The notes beneath the pieces were generated by a model. That model was not told the origin of the DNA, made no database searches, and saw nothing but the letters and a program-made list of their open reading frames with translations. From JAWVFM01 sp038237625 (GTDB lineage Bacteria; Actinomycetota; Thermoleophilia; Solirubrobacterales; 70-9), in the NCBI GenBank assembly GCA_038237625.1, contig JBBRYM010000011.1, positions 32,741 through 96,740 on the forward strand: a stretch of DNA of 64,000 nucleotides, written 5' to 3'. Position 1 is the stretch's first letter, and each line of letters begins with the position of its first letter. The translations under genes and the position numbers were made by a program. This document shows positions 11,164 to 19,397 of the stretch, piece after piece.

Positions 11164-11706
11164 TCAGGCGGCTGCCGCGAACTGCGGCAGGTAGGGCGTC
11201 CACGCGACGGGCACGCGCGGAGAAGCGATTTGGATGAAGACCGTTGGCCCAGGCACCCTGGGCCTGGTCCTCGGGTGCATCTCAGCCTCGCGAGGAAGCC
11301 GATTCCCCTTCTTGCGGTTGCAGGGAGCACACGAGGCGACGATGTTCTCCCAGACCGACGTCCCACCCCGGCTGCGGGGGATCACGTGGTCCACCGTCAG
11401 CCCGGTGTGCGCTTCGCGGCCGCAGTACTGGCAGGTCCAGGCATCGCGCGCCAGGACGGCCTTGCGGGTGATCTTGCGGCGGTGCACGTCGCGCGGGATC
11501 CGCACGTAGCGCATGAGCCGGATCACGCACGGGCGAGCCATCGCCATCCGCTCGGAGCGAAGGGCGCCCTCCCCGCGCTCAAGCACCTCCGCCCTCTCCT
11601 TCAGCACCAGCACCGCCGCGCGCCGGACGGTGCACACGTTGATCGGCTCGTAGCTGGCGTTTAAGACCAGGACCCTGCTGCTTCGGAGGCCCGCCACGCT
11701 CGCCAT
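11164..11706 (-). CDS. HNH endonuclease family protein
   Basis: A 180-residue protein with a C-terminal HNH nuclease module: CQYCGREAHTGLTVDHVIPR, then RGGTSVWENIVASCAPCNRKKG. Two CxxC pairs bind a structural metal and DH plus N supply the metal-ion catalytic site. The N-terminal half begins RVLVLNASYEPINVCTVRRA, typical of the stand-alone HNH family common in actinobacteria and cyanobacteria. Its biological role is not established; it is not adjacent to phage or restriction genes. ATG 11706 is preferred to an upstream TTG because TAGAAT lies 9 bases before it. Confidence 0.85.
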   Translation of the reverse strand: MASVAGLRSSRVLVLNASYEPINVCTVRRAAVLVLKERAEVLERGEGALRSERMAMARPCVIRLMRYVRIPRDVHRRKITRKAVLARDAWTCQYCGREAHTGLTVDHVIPRSRGGTSVWENIVASCAPCNRKKGNRLPREAEMHPRTRPRVPGPTVFIQIASPRVPVAWTPYLPQFAAAA

Positions 11707-11715
11707 GGTGAGCAA

Positions 11716-11721
11716 ATTCTA
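11716..11721 (-). promoter_or_regulatory. -10 element for HNH gene, predicted leaderless
   Basis: Minus-strand TAGAAT, 9 bases before ATG 11706. No Shine-Dalgarno is present. Confidence 0.5.
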
Positions 11722-11743
11722 CGGCTCCGGGGAGCGTTCCCAG

Positions 11744-12598
11744 TCAGTCGCCGAGCTTTGGGGCCTCGGGAGCGATCGGATAGCTGCCGAGGACGCGCAC
11801 GGTCTCGGCCTTGGTGCGTAGGGCCTCAACCGCCTCCGCCACCATCGGGTCGTCCAACGGGCCCTCGATGTCGATGAAGAACATGTACCGGCCGAGTCCC
11901 TGACGAAGCGGCCGCGACTCGATCCGGTTGAGATTGACGTGGCGATTTGCAAACTCGTAGAGGGCGTCCACGAGCGCTCCCGGATGGTCTTCGCCGAGCT
12001 CGGAGAACACGAGCGAGGTGCGCCACGCCCCCTGACCCTCTGCGCGCGAGCCGGCTGGGGCCACCCAGACGAACCGCGTGACGTTGTCGCCCTCGTCCTC
12101 GACGCCCTCGCGCAGGACCGTGCAGCCGTAGAGGGCAGCCGCGGAGCTCGCGCCGAGCGCCGCCCAGGGAGCCCCCTCGCGACTGACGGTGCGGATTGCC
12201 TCCGCGCTCGACGCCGCCGCCCTGACCTCCGCCCCCGAAAGCTCCTCGCGCAAGAAGCGCGCGCACTGGGCGAGGATCTGGGGGTGCGAGAAGACCGCCT
12301 CGATCCTGTCGGGCTCGAGCGGAGTGCGCGCGATCAGGCTGTGACGTATCGGGTGGTCGTGCTCGCCAACGATCGTGACCGCCTCGCCGTCGAACGCCAA
12401 GGCGTCGAGGGTTGCTCGCACCGAGCCCTCGATCGAGTTCTCGAACGGGACCAGCGCGAGGTCGGCCTCGCCCCCGGCGACCGCCTGGATGGCGTCGTGG
12501 ACCGTCGCGGCCGGAGCCCGCTCGACGCGACCGCCGCCGGCAGTTAACAACGCGTCCTCGCTGAACGTCCCGGCGGGGCCGAGGTAGGCGACTCTCAC
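11744..12598 (-). CDS. pheA: Prephenate dehydratase with ACT domain
   Basis: A 284-residue monofunctional prephenate dehydratase, which converts prephenate to phenylpyruvate in phenylalanine synthesis. The N-terminus MRVAYLGPAGTFSEDAL is diagnostic, FENSIEGSV and NVTRFVWV carry the substrate-binding and TRF-type catalytic residues (about residues 53-60 and 172-180), and the C-terminal ACT domain holds ESRPLRQGLGRYMFFIDIEG, the phenylalanine feedback site. No chorismate mutase domain is fused. The GTG start lies 7 bases after TAATTT with no Shine-Dalgarno, so the mRNA is probably leaderless. Confidence 0.95.
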   Translation of the reverse strand: MRVAYLGPAGTFSEDALLTAGGGRVERAPAATVHDAIQAVAGGEADLALVPFENSIEGSVRATLDALAFDGEAVTIVGEHDHPIRHSLIARTPLEPDRIEAVFSHPQILAQCARFLREELSGAEVRAAASSAEAIRTVSREGAPWAALGASSAAALYGCTVLREGVEDEGDNVTRFVWVAPAGSRAEGQGAWRTSLVFSELGEDHPGALVDALYEFANRHVNLNRIESRPLRQGLGRYMFFIDIEGPLDDPMVAEAVEALRTKAETVRVLGSYPIAPEAPKLGD

Positions 12599-12605
12599 CG
12601 GCCCG

Positions 12606-12611
12606 AAATTA
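12606..12611 (-). promoter_or_regulatory. -10 element for pheA, predicted leaderless
   Basis: Minus-strand TAATTT, exactly 7 bases before the GTG start at 12598. Confidence 0.55.
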
Positions 12612-12616
12612 GACGA

Positions 12617-13672
12617 TCAGCCGAAGGTGACGCTGTAGCTGGCCTTGTTGTTGGTCGTGACGTGCTCGCCGGGCACCGGTGTGACATTCAAGTCGATCTT
12701 GACCGTCTTGCCGCTCGCCGGCGCCGGCTTCAACGGCAGCGTGACCGTCTTCGTCGCATTCGGGTCGATCGAGGGAATCGTCTTGGTCTGCGATGAGCTT
12801 CCAGGCGCCCGCACGCTGACCTGAACCGCCGACTCCTTGACCGTGCCCTGGTTCTGCACGGAGACGTCGACGCTGGAGCCGGTGACCGTGACCGGCGCCG
12901 TCGTGCTGAGCGCGATGCCGCCGATCGCAGTGGCGGTGATCCCGAGCCCGCAGGTCGCCTTGGGCGGGCAGGGCGAGCCCGTTACGCCAGACCCTCCGGC
13001 GCTTGCGAACAGCGGCTCGATCTGCGTCGGGTCGAGCCAGCGCGTGGGCTCCTGCATAAAGACGCTCTCGGGGATGTTGGCGGTGATGCTCTGATCGGCC
13101 AGGACCTGGTCCATGGCAGCCTTGGCGTGGACGTAGAGGACGTCCCCCGCGATGATCTCCTTCAGGTGGTAGACGGCGGTGGACGTGGCGTCCTTGGGGT
13201 TGCCGCCCTTGTCCGCGCCGCTTGCCAGGGCTGCGGAGAACCCGCTCAGGCCGTCGCGCCGAAGCTGGTAGGCGAGGACGAGGTTGGCCTGCGCGGACTG
13301 CATCTCGCCCGGCGTCGAGAGCTGCTCGGCGCGCTGGAGCAACCCCTCCGCCCCGCCGGCGATGTTGTCGAGGGATTGGGTGAGGCCAAGGCCACTGGCG
13401 CCGGGGTTGCCCAGCTCGTCGAAGAAGTCCTTGGAGAGCTGATCGGTCGACCGTACGAGCGAGGTGACGTCGGAGGCGTAATTCTCGAGGCTGCGCTGCT
13501 TGCGGGCGTCCAGGCAGCCCTTGACGCCGAGGATGACGAGGATGAGCACGACGACGCCGAGCACGAGCGCCATGAGCCGGCGGGCCCGGAGCTGCTGCGG
13601 GTCGGGGACGCGGCGCCGCGGGGCGGGCGCACGGCGCGGCGCGTAAGGCTGTTCCTCGTCGAGGAATTCCAA
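12617..13672 (-). CDS. Membrane-anchored extracytoplasmic protein with CARDB-like end
   Basis: A 351-residue protein from a TTG start behind GGGAG. A cytoplasmic, proline/arginine-rich stretch of about 32 residues precedes one transmembrane helix (LMALVLGVVVLILVILGVKG, about 34-53). A helical region (about 60-210) follows, rich in Q, L and S. The C-terminal 110 residues look like a CARDB-type Ig fold (VDVSVQNQGTVKESAVQVSV ... TTNNKASYSVTF). It is divergent from the kinase operon at 13774 with 101 bases between starts, so it may be a co-regulated envelope factor. The helical domain is not one I recognise; no catalytic motif was seen. Confidence 0.65.
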   Translation of the reverse strand: MEFLDEEQPYAPRRAPAPRRRVPDPQQLRARRLMALVLGVVVLILVILGVKGCLDARKQRSLENYASDVTSLVRSTDQLSKDFFDELGNPGASGLGLTQSLDNIAGGAEGLLQRAEQLSTPGEMQSAQANLVLAYQLRRDGLSGFSAALASGADKGGNPKDATSTAVYHLKEIIAGDVLYVHAKAAMDQVLADQSITANIPESVFMQEPTRWLDPTQIEPLFASAGGSGVTGSPCPPKATCGLGITATAIGGIALSTTAPVTVTGSSVDVSVQNQGTVKESAVQVSVRAPGSSSQTKTIPSIDPNATKTVTLPLKPAPASGKTVKIDLNVTPVPGEHVTTNNKASYSVTFG

Positions 13673-13773
13673 GATCCAGCTCCCTAGATAGGTGCTGTTC
13701 TGCGTGGGCAGTATTACCCCTGCCTCGGAGCCTAACCCGCCCGCCAGGCAGGAAGGGCGCTGGCGTCGTCGAA

Positions 13774-15297
13774 GTGCAGCGAGGAATGGTCGGCGAGCTC
13801 GCGATGGAGCGCTTTCGCCTCGTCGAGAGACTGGGCGCCGGGGGAATGGGCACCGTCTATCGCGCTATGGACACCCGCCTTCAGCGCGAGGTGGCGCTCA
13901 AGGAGATCTACGGCGCCGACACCGGGAGGGTCCTGCGCGAAGCGAAGGCCGCCGCGCGGCTGAACCACCCGTCGATCGTCACCCTCTACGAGTTCGGAGC
14001 CCGTGGCGACATGGCGATTCTCGTCTCCGAGCTGGCTCACGGCGACTCGCTGGACGCCCTCGCACGGCTCGGGGAGATCACCGACCGCGAAGTCGCCTGG
14101 ACGGGCGTCGAGGTGTGCGGGGCCCTCGCTCATGCCCACGAGCGCGGCGTGATCCACCGCGACGTCAAGCCGCAGAACATCGTCGTCGACCTCTCGCTCG
14201 ACCCGCCCCACGCGAAGCTCATGGACTTCGGCATAGCTGCGATCGCCGGCGAAGCTCCCCTCACCGCGACCGGGCAGGTCGTGGGCACGCTCGCGTACAT
14301 GTCTCCCGAGCAGGCCGAAGGCCTGGAGGCCGGCGGCGCCTCCGATGTCTATTCGCTCGCGCTGACGCTGTATGAGTGCTGGTCCGGCGAGAACCCGGCC
14401 GCGGGGCGGACGCCGGCGGCGACCGCGCGCCTGATCGGGTCGGAGCTGCGGTCGCTACGCGCCGTTCGCCCCGACCTTCCCGAGCTCCTGGTCGAAATCA
14501 TCGACGATTGCCTTTCCTCCGACCCCGCCGACCGCCCGTCCCTCTCCGAGCTTGGAGCCGTGCTCGAGCGCTGCGCCGAGGAGCTCGACGGCGAGCATTG
14601 CGTCCCCGCACGCGACGGCGGCGAAGCCGGTCGGGGCGCGCCCTGGAGCGCGGGAAAGCTCCTTCCCGCGCTTGGGCTGGCCGGGCTCCTCGCCGCACTC
14701 GCCGTGCCGGCCGGGCTCCCCGGCGCCGCCCTGGTCTTGGCGGCGCTCGCCCTCCCAGCGCTGCTCGTAGCCGACCCGCTCTGGCGCGCGTCGCTTGCAC
14801 CCCTTGCCGTCCCGCTGGCCGCGATCGGCCTCGGGGCTGCCGCTCCGGCGCTCACGGCGGCAGGTGACCGTGGCCGTGAACGAGCCCTTCTCGGGGCGCT
14901 CGGGTGGCTGTGGCTGGCGGCAGGGTCGCTGGCGATCGGCGCGGGCCCGGGCATGTCGTTCTCGACCCGCGCCGCCCACAGCTGGTCGCACTCCGCCGAT
15001 GCCGCTGCGAGTGGCGTCATCGCACCCCTCTTCGACCCTGCCTGCCTGGGCGCCACCGCCCTGTTCGCATTCGCCGCCTGGGCCATCGGCCCAATCGCCC
15101 GCGCCCGGCACCTGCCGATCGCCCTGCTCGGTGCATTGCTCTGGGGCGCCGGCCTCGACGCGGGCCTGCGCGGCCTCGACCTGGCCGCCGTGTCGCCGTC
15201 GCCGTTGATCGGCGCACTCGCCGCTGCTCTCGCGGCGGTTCTCATCGCCCGCCCTGGTTTCAGGCCCCGCGAGCTCCGGGCACCCGCGCTCGGCTGA
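13774..15297 (+). CDS. Serine/threonine protein kinase with polytopic membrane tail
   Basis: A 507-residue eukaryotic-like kinase. Residues about 13-270 hold the catalytic domain: LGAGGMGTVY loop, VALKEI lysine, HRDVKPQNIV catalytic loop, MDFGIA metal-binding loop and the MSPEQAEG segment. The remainder (about 290-500) is hydrophobic, with perhaps six or seven membrane segments and no PASTA or other extracellular sensor. This differs from the usual single-pass PknA/PknB layout. It heads the operon that continues with fhaA, fhaB, pstP, rodA, pbpA, pknB and ddl, where PknA would normally sit beside PknB. GTG 13774 is used; ATG 13786 is an alternative. Confidence 0.85.
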   Translation: MQRGMVGELAMERFRLVERLGAGGMGTVYRAMDTRLQREVALKEIYGADTGRVLREAKAAARLNHPSIVTLYEFGARGDMAILVSELAHGDSLDALARLGEITDREVAWTGVEVCGALAHAHERGVIHRDVKPQNIVVDLSLDPPHAKLMDFGIAAIAGEAPLTATGQVVGTLAYMSPEQAEGLEAGGASDVYSLALTLYECWSGENPAAGRTPAATARLIGSELRSLRAVRPDLPELLVEIIDDCLSSDPADRPSLSELGAVLERCAEELDGEHCVPARDGGEAGRGAPWSAGKLLPALGLAGLLAALAVPAGLPGAALVLAALALPALLVADPLWRASLAPLAVPLAAIGLGAAAPALTAAGDRGRERALLGALGWLWLAAGSLAIGAGPGMSFSTRAAHSWSHSADAAASGVIAPLFDPACLGATALFAFAAWAIGPIARARHLPIALLGALLWGAGLDAGLRGLDLAAVSPSPLIGALAAALAAVLIARPGFRPRELRAPALG

Positions 15298-15379
15298 CCC
15301 CCACCCGGGCACCCGGTTGTCCGGGCGCCTAGGATTCCCGCAGCGCCGGGCCCCGTCCCGCGCCGAGGGAGCACGAGCC

Positions 15380-16147
15380 ATCAGCGTCCTGCGAAATCTC
15401 GAAGCGCGCATCGAGAGCCTCGTCGAAGGTGTGTTCAGCCGTGCCTTCTCGTCGCAAGTTCAGCCGGTTGAGATCGCGCGCAAGCTGGCCAAGGAGATGG
15501 ACGCCCACCGCACGGCCTCCATCTCGCGCACCTATGTGCCCAACCAGTACACGGTGTGGCTCTCGACTTCCGACCACGAGCGCATCGAGGGCTATGAGCG
15601 CTCGCTCGGGCAGGAGCTTTCGGCATACCTGCTCGAGCACGCCCGCCGCAACGATTACGCGCTGCTGACGAGGCCCGAGATCGAGCTCAAAGTGGACGAG
15701 CGTCTGCGCCTCGGCGAGTTCGGCATCCAGACCCGGCTCGTCAACCCGCCGGCGCGTGGCGGCGAGGGGTTCTCCCAGGGCGAGGAGGGCCACACCATGA
15801 TCTATTCGGCGCCTCCCAAGCAGCAGCGGCCGAAGTCGCGCCGCCCCCAGGAGCGGCTCGTCGACACGAAGGCGATCGTCTCCCTCGCGGATCGACGCTA
15901 CGTCCTGGAGGGGCCGGTTGCCGCGCTGGGCCGCTCGCGGGAATGCGACTGCGTCCTCGACGACCCCAACATCTCGCGCCGCCACGCCGAGCTTCGTCGC
16001 AGCTCCAACGGCGACTGGCAGGTGGTTGACCTGGGCTCGACCAATGGCGTCAAGGTCAATGGCCGCCTGGTGGACCGCTCGCGCCTCTCGCCCGGCGACG
16101 AGGTGGTGCTCGGTACGACCCGGTTCACCTTCGACATCGAACAGTGA
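15380..16147 (+). CDS. fhaA: FhaA-like protein: DUF3662 plus FHA domain, apparent ATC start
   Basis: About 255 residues. The N-terminal DUF3662 domain covers roughly residues 1-120 (RNLEARIESLVEGVFSRAF ... VQPVEIARKLAKEMD). A C-terminal FHA domain spans about 165-255 with GRSRECDCVLDDPNISRRHAEL and LGSTNGVKVNG, which binds phosphothreonine. FhaA family proteins connect kinases to lipid II export and cell-wall synthesis. Conservation begins at ISVLRNLEAR, where the first codon is ATC, 8 bases after GAGGGAG. The only upstream start, TTG 15317, has no Shine-Dalgarno and adds 21 unrelated residues. The stop overlaps the next gene (GTGA). Confidence 0.85.
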   Translation: MSVLRNLEARIESLVEGVFSRAFSSQVQPVEIARKLAKEMDAHRTASISRTYVPNQYTVWLSTSDHERIEGYERSLGQELSAYLLEHARRNDYALLTRPEIELKVDERLRLGEFGIQTRLVNPPARGGEGFSQGEEGHTMIYSAPPKQQRPKSRRPQERLVDTKAIVSLADRRYVLEGPVAALGRSRECDCVLDDPNISRRHAELRRSSNGDWQVVDLGSTNGVKVNGRLVDRSRLSPGDEVVLGTTRFTFDIEQ

Positions 16148-16638
16148 GCAACACGGAGCCCATCGCGGTCGCGCTGAAGTTCGCGTTTCTCGCGGTTCTC
16201 TACCTCTTCCTGCTCTGGGTGGCCCGCAGCGCTTTGCGGGAGCTTCGCCGCACGACCACCGGCGGGCGCCCCGCGCCCGAGGCGACGGGATTTCATCCCA
16301 TCGGGCCCGGAGGACGGTCGGCAGCGACGGATGCGTTCCTGGTGGTCGTCACGGGCGGGGGGCTGACGCCCGGCGAGCGATTCGACCTCTTCGGCGGCCT
16401 CACGATCGGCCGCTCGGCGCAGGCCGATGTGAGGATCGAAGACCGCTTCGCATCGGGTATCCATGCTCGCATCTACTCTCGCGGCGCCACCTATTACGTT
16501 GAGGACATGAACTCCACAAACGGCACATTCCTGAATGGCGCGCAGCTCGCCGGGGAGGCGGCGCTGAGCGACCTGGATGAGGTCCGGATCGGCGACACCG
16601 AAATGCGCTTCGAGCTCGACCTGCCCGGAGACGGGTAG
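16144..16638 (+). CDS. fhaB: FhaB-like membrane-anchored FHA protein
   Basis: A 164-residue protein with one N-terminal transmembrane helix (about residues 8-28, ALKFAFLAVLYLFLLWVARS) and a C-terminal FHA domain (about 75-160). Key FHA residues are GRSAQADVRIED, FASGIHARIY and MNSTNGTFLNG. In mycobacteria FhaB (FipA) binds a phosphorylated FtsZ/FtsQ complex and sits between fhaA and the PP2C phosphatase, exactly as here. The GTG start overlaps the fhaA stop by four bases, so translation is coupled. The FHA loop reads SGIH rather than the more usual S-R-x-H, a small change at the phosphate-binding edge. Confidence 0.88.
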   Translation: MSNTEPIAVALKFAFLAVLYLFLLWVARSALRELRRTTTGGRPAPEATGFHPIGPGGRSAATDAFLVVVTGGGLTPGERFDLFGGLTIGRSAQADVRIEDRFASGIHARIYSRGATYYVEDMNSTNGTFLNGAQLAGEAALSDLDEVRIGDTEMRFELDLPGDG

Positions 16639-16647
16639 CCGGCGCAC

Positions 16648-18015
16648 GTGCTACAGATCGTCGAGCAGGCGCATCGGTCTGATACGGGGCGCCAACGGGC
16701 CGCGAACGAGGACTCGTTCTTCGCCCAGTCCCCGCTGTTCGCGGTGGCCGACGGCATGGGCGGAGCGCAGGCCGGAGAGGTCGCCTCGCGCATCGCCGCG
16801 GACTCGTTCCAGTCCGCCGAGTCCGCCGAGCGCGGTGACGCCTCGCCCGAGGCCTACCTGCGCACGATCGCCGAGGAGGCAAACCGCAAGATCCACGAGC
16901 TTGCCCAAGCGGATGCCAGCCGCTCGGGCATGGGGACCACGTTTACCGCCGCCATGCTGGAGGGCGAGGAGCTCAGCCTCGCACACGTCGGCGACAGCCG
17001 CGCCTACCGCTACCGCGACGGCGAGCTGAAGCTCCTCACATCGGACCACTCGCTCGTCGAGGAGCTTCGCCGCCAGGGACGCCTGACCGACGAGCAGGCC
17101 GAAGACCACCCCCAGCGCTCGATCATCACCCGCGCGCTCGGCCCGGAGCCCGAGGTCGAGGTGGACACCATGACCTACCGCGTCAAGCCGGGCGACATCT
17201 ACCTGCTCTGCTCCGACGGCCTCACGACGATGCTGAAGGAGGACAAGATCACGGGGATCCTCGCCTCATCGCCGACCCTCGAGGAGGCCGTCGCCGCGCT
17301 GATCGACGAGGCGAACATGGCCGGCGGCCGCGACAACATCACCGCCGTCGCCTTCCGGGCGGACGACGACAAGGCTCCCGTCGGGCGCGCTCCCGTGAAG
17401 CCGCGGCCCGACAAGGAGGCGGCGACCCTCGTGGGGGTGTCGGCTGCCGATGAAGGCCTCAGCGGCCAGGCCGTCCGCGAGCGAGCCGCTGCGTCTTCTG
17501 CGGCCGGGCGCCGCGCCTCGCAGGCTCCGTCCTCCCGGCGTCCCTCCCGTCGCCGGCGGCTCGCGCTGCGCATTCTCGTCCCGCTCGTGATCGTTGCCGC
17601 GCTGCTCGCCGGCGGGATCTACGGGATCCGCCAGGTCTACTTCCTCGGGTCGGATTCCGCGGGCAGGCTCGCCCTCTATCGCGGCCTTCCGTACGACCTG
17701 CCCCTCGGCATCCACCTCTACTCCGAGCAGTACGCGGCGCCCATCCAGGTGAGCTCGCTGCCCGCGGATCGCCAGCCGGGAGCCACCGACCACACGCTGC
17801 GCGGTCACGGCGACGCGGTCAGCCTCCTCGACGACCTCGTCAAGGCGGCACGCACGCCGGCCGTCCGCAAACGCAGCGCTGGCAACCCGCCGCCCAGGCG
17901 AAACACGAGCGGTGTCGTAGCGGGTCATCACCCCGGTGGCGCGCAGGTCGCGAAGAGCGGCAGCGGCAGCGGCGGAGGGGGCCGCCAGGGTGGGGGCGGG
18001 GGCACGCACAAGTGA
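16648..18015 (+). CDS. pstP: PP2C-family Ser/Thr phosphatase (PstP-like)
   Basis: A 455-residue PPM phosphatase that reverses STPK phosphorylation. The catalytic domain (about 1-240) shows SDTGRQRAANEDSF, VADGMGGAQAGEVAS, HVGDSRAYRY, SDGLTTML and GGRDNITAV, with the metal-binding aspartates in place. A linker rich in R, S and A follows, then one transmembrane helix near 308-328 (LRILVPLVIVAALLAGGIYG) and an extracytoplasmic tail of about 125 residues ending in a glycine-rich stretch. It is the sole phosphatase in a locus with two kinases in cis and a third converging. The gene overlaps rodA by ATG/GTG-type coupling at its end. Confidence 0.92.
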   Translation: MLQIVEQAHRSDTGRQRAANEDSFFAQSPLFAVADGMGGAQAGEVASRIAADSFQSAESAERGDASPEAYLRTIAEEANRKIHELAQADASRSGMGTTFTAAMLEGEELSLAHVGDSRAYRYRDGELKLLTSDHSLVEELRRQGRLTDEQAEDHPQRSIITRALGPEPEVEVDTMTYRVKPGDIYLLCSDGLTTMLKEDKITGILASSPTLEEAVAALIDEANMAGGRDNITAVAFRADDDKAPVGRAPVKPRPDKEAATLVGVSAADEGLSGQAVRERAAASSAAGRRASQAPSSRRPSRRRRLALRILVPLVIVAALLAGGIYGIRQVYFLGSDSAGRLALYRGLPYDLPLGIHLYSEQYAAPIQVSSLPADRQPGATDHTLRGHGDAVSLLDDLVKAARTPAVRKRSAGNPPPRRNTSGVVAGHHPGGAQVAKSGSGSGGGGRQGGGGGTHK

Positions 18016-19397
18016 AGGCTCGCAACCGCGAGCTGCTCGCACTGATTCCCGTAGCCGTTCTCATCACCGCCGGCTTTACGGCGGTGCTGATCGTCAACAG
18101 CAACCACATCTCCAACCTCAGCGTGATCTACGGGGGCTACTTCCTGGCCGTCTGCCTCGGGGTCCACCTCTTCATCCGCGCCCGGCTTCCCTACGCGGAT
18201 CCGTACCTCTTCCCCCTCTGCGCCCTGCTGGCCGCGGTGGGCCTGGTGATCCTCTACCGGATCAACGATGCCCTGGCGCTCAAGCAGGCCTCGATCTTCG
18301 TGGCCGGCGCGGTGCTCCTGGCCCTGACGATCATCTTCCTCCGCGACTACAAGGTGCTGGAGCGGTACCGATATCTCATCGCCCTCGCGGGCATGGGCCT
18401 GCTGCTCGCGCCGCGCCTGCCCGGCATCGGCTCGCAGGTAAACGGCGCCTACCTCGGGATCAACGCCGGCCCGCTCTCATTTCAGCCCGCCGAGGTGGCG
18501 AAGATCTGCATCGTCATCTTTTTGGCGAGCTACCTGCACGAGCGCCGCGAGCTCTTAACGGTGGGCGCCAAACGAGTCCTCGGCCTGACGATCCCCCCGC
18601 TCAAGCACTTCGGGCCGCTGTTGGCCGTATGGGGCGCGGCGATGCTCCTGCTCTTCGTCATCCGCGACATCGGCAGCTCGCTGATGTTCTTCGGTGCGTT
18701 CCTGGCGCTTTTGTATGTGGCCACGAACCGGCTCTCCTACGTCCTGGCCGGCCTTGCGCTGTTTCTGGTTGGCACCTATTTCGTCTCGCACTCGGTCGCC
18801 CACGTGCAGGAGCGCGTGGACATCTGGCTGCACCCTTTCGCCAAGCACGGCCCCTCGGGGGCCGGCCAGGTGCAGCAGTCGCTCTTCGCCCAGGCGGACG
18901 GTGGCCTCTTCGGAGCGGGCCTCGGTAGCTCCCTGCTGAAGCTCACCGGCCCCTTCGCGCCGCATTGCGTCCAGGCTTTCCCCGACTGCGGCTCGATCCT
19001 TCCCGCCCCTCATACCGATGAGATCTACGCGGTGATCGTCTCCGAGCTCGGCCTCTTCGGAGGCGTCGGCGTGATCGTGATCTACGCGATGATCGCTGCC
19101 CGCGGGTTCAAGACTGCCGTGATGGCGCCCGATGGGTTCTCCAAGCTTCTCGCCGCCGGCCTCACCGCGGTCTTCGCGCTCCAGGCGTTCGTGATCATCG
19201 GCGGCGTCGTCAAGCTGATCCCGCTGACCGGTGTGACGATGCCGTTCGTTTCCTTCGGCGGCAGCTCGGTGATCGCGAACATGGTCCTGCTGGCGCTTCT
19301 GCTGCAGATCTCCGACCGCGCGCGGCGCCCCGTCCAGCCATTCGAGCTCGGCCCCGCCCCGCCCCCGCCCCCCGACCTCGAGATGGGCTACCCGTGA
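18012..19397 (+). CDS. rodA: SEDS-family peptidoglycan glycosyltransferase (RodA/FtsW)
   Basis: A 461-residue polytopic membrane protein with about ten helices. SEDS proteins polymerise lipid II into glycan strands together with a cognate class B PBP. Typical features are FQPAEVAKICIVIFLASYL, the HTDEIYAVIVSELGLFGG loop and the late PLTGVTMPFVSFGGSS motif. Direct overlap with the downstream class B PBP gene (GTGA) strongly supports a RodA-PBP2-like pair. Gene order matches the mycobacterial rodA-pbpA pair. FtsW is the main alternative, but FtsW genes usually lie in the mur/dcw cluster. Confidence 0.92.
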   Translation: MKARNRELLALIPVAVLITAGFTAVLIVNSNHISNLSVIYGGYFLAVCLGVHLFIRARLPYADPYLFPLCALLAAVGLVILYRINDALALKQASIFVAGAVLLALTIIFLRDYKVLERYRYLIALAGMGLLLAPRLPGIGSQVNGAYLGINAGPLSFQPAEVAKICIVIFLASYLHERRELLTVGAKRVLGLTIPPLKHFGPLLAVWGAAMLLLFVIRDIGSSLMFFGAFLALLYVATNRLSYVLAGLALFLVGTYFVSHSVAHVQERVDIWLHPFAKHGPSGAGQVQQSLFAQADGGLFGAGLGSSLLKLTGPFAPHCVQAFPDCGSILPAPHTDEIYAVIVSELGLFGGVGVIVIYAMIAARGFKTAVMAPDGFSKLLAAGLTAVFALQAFVIIGGVVKLIPLTGVTMPFVSFGGSSVIANMVLLALLLQISDRARRPVQPFELGPAPPPPPDLEMGYP

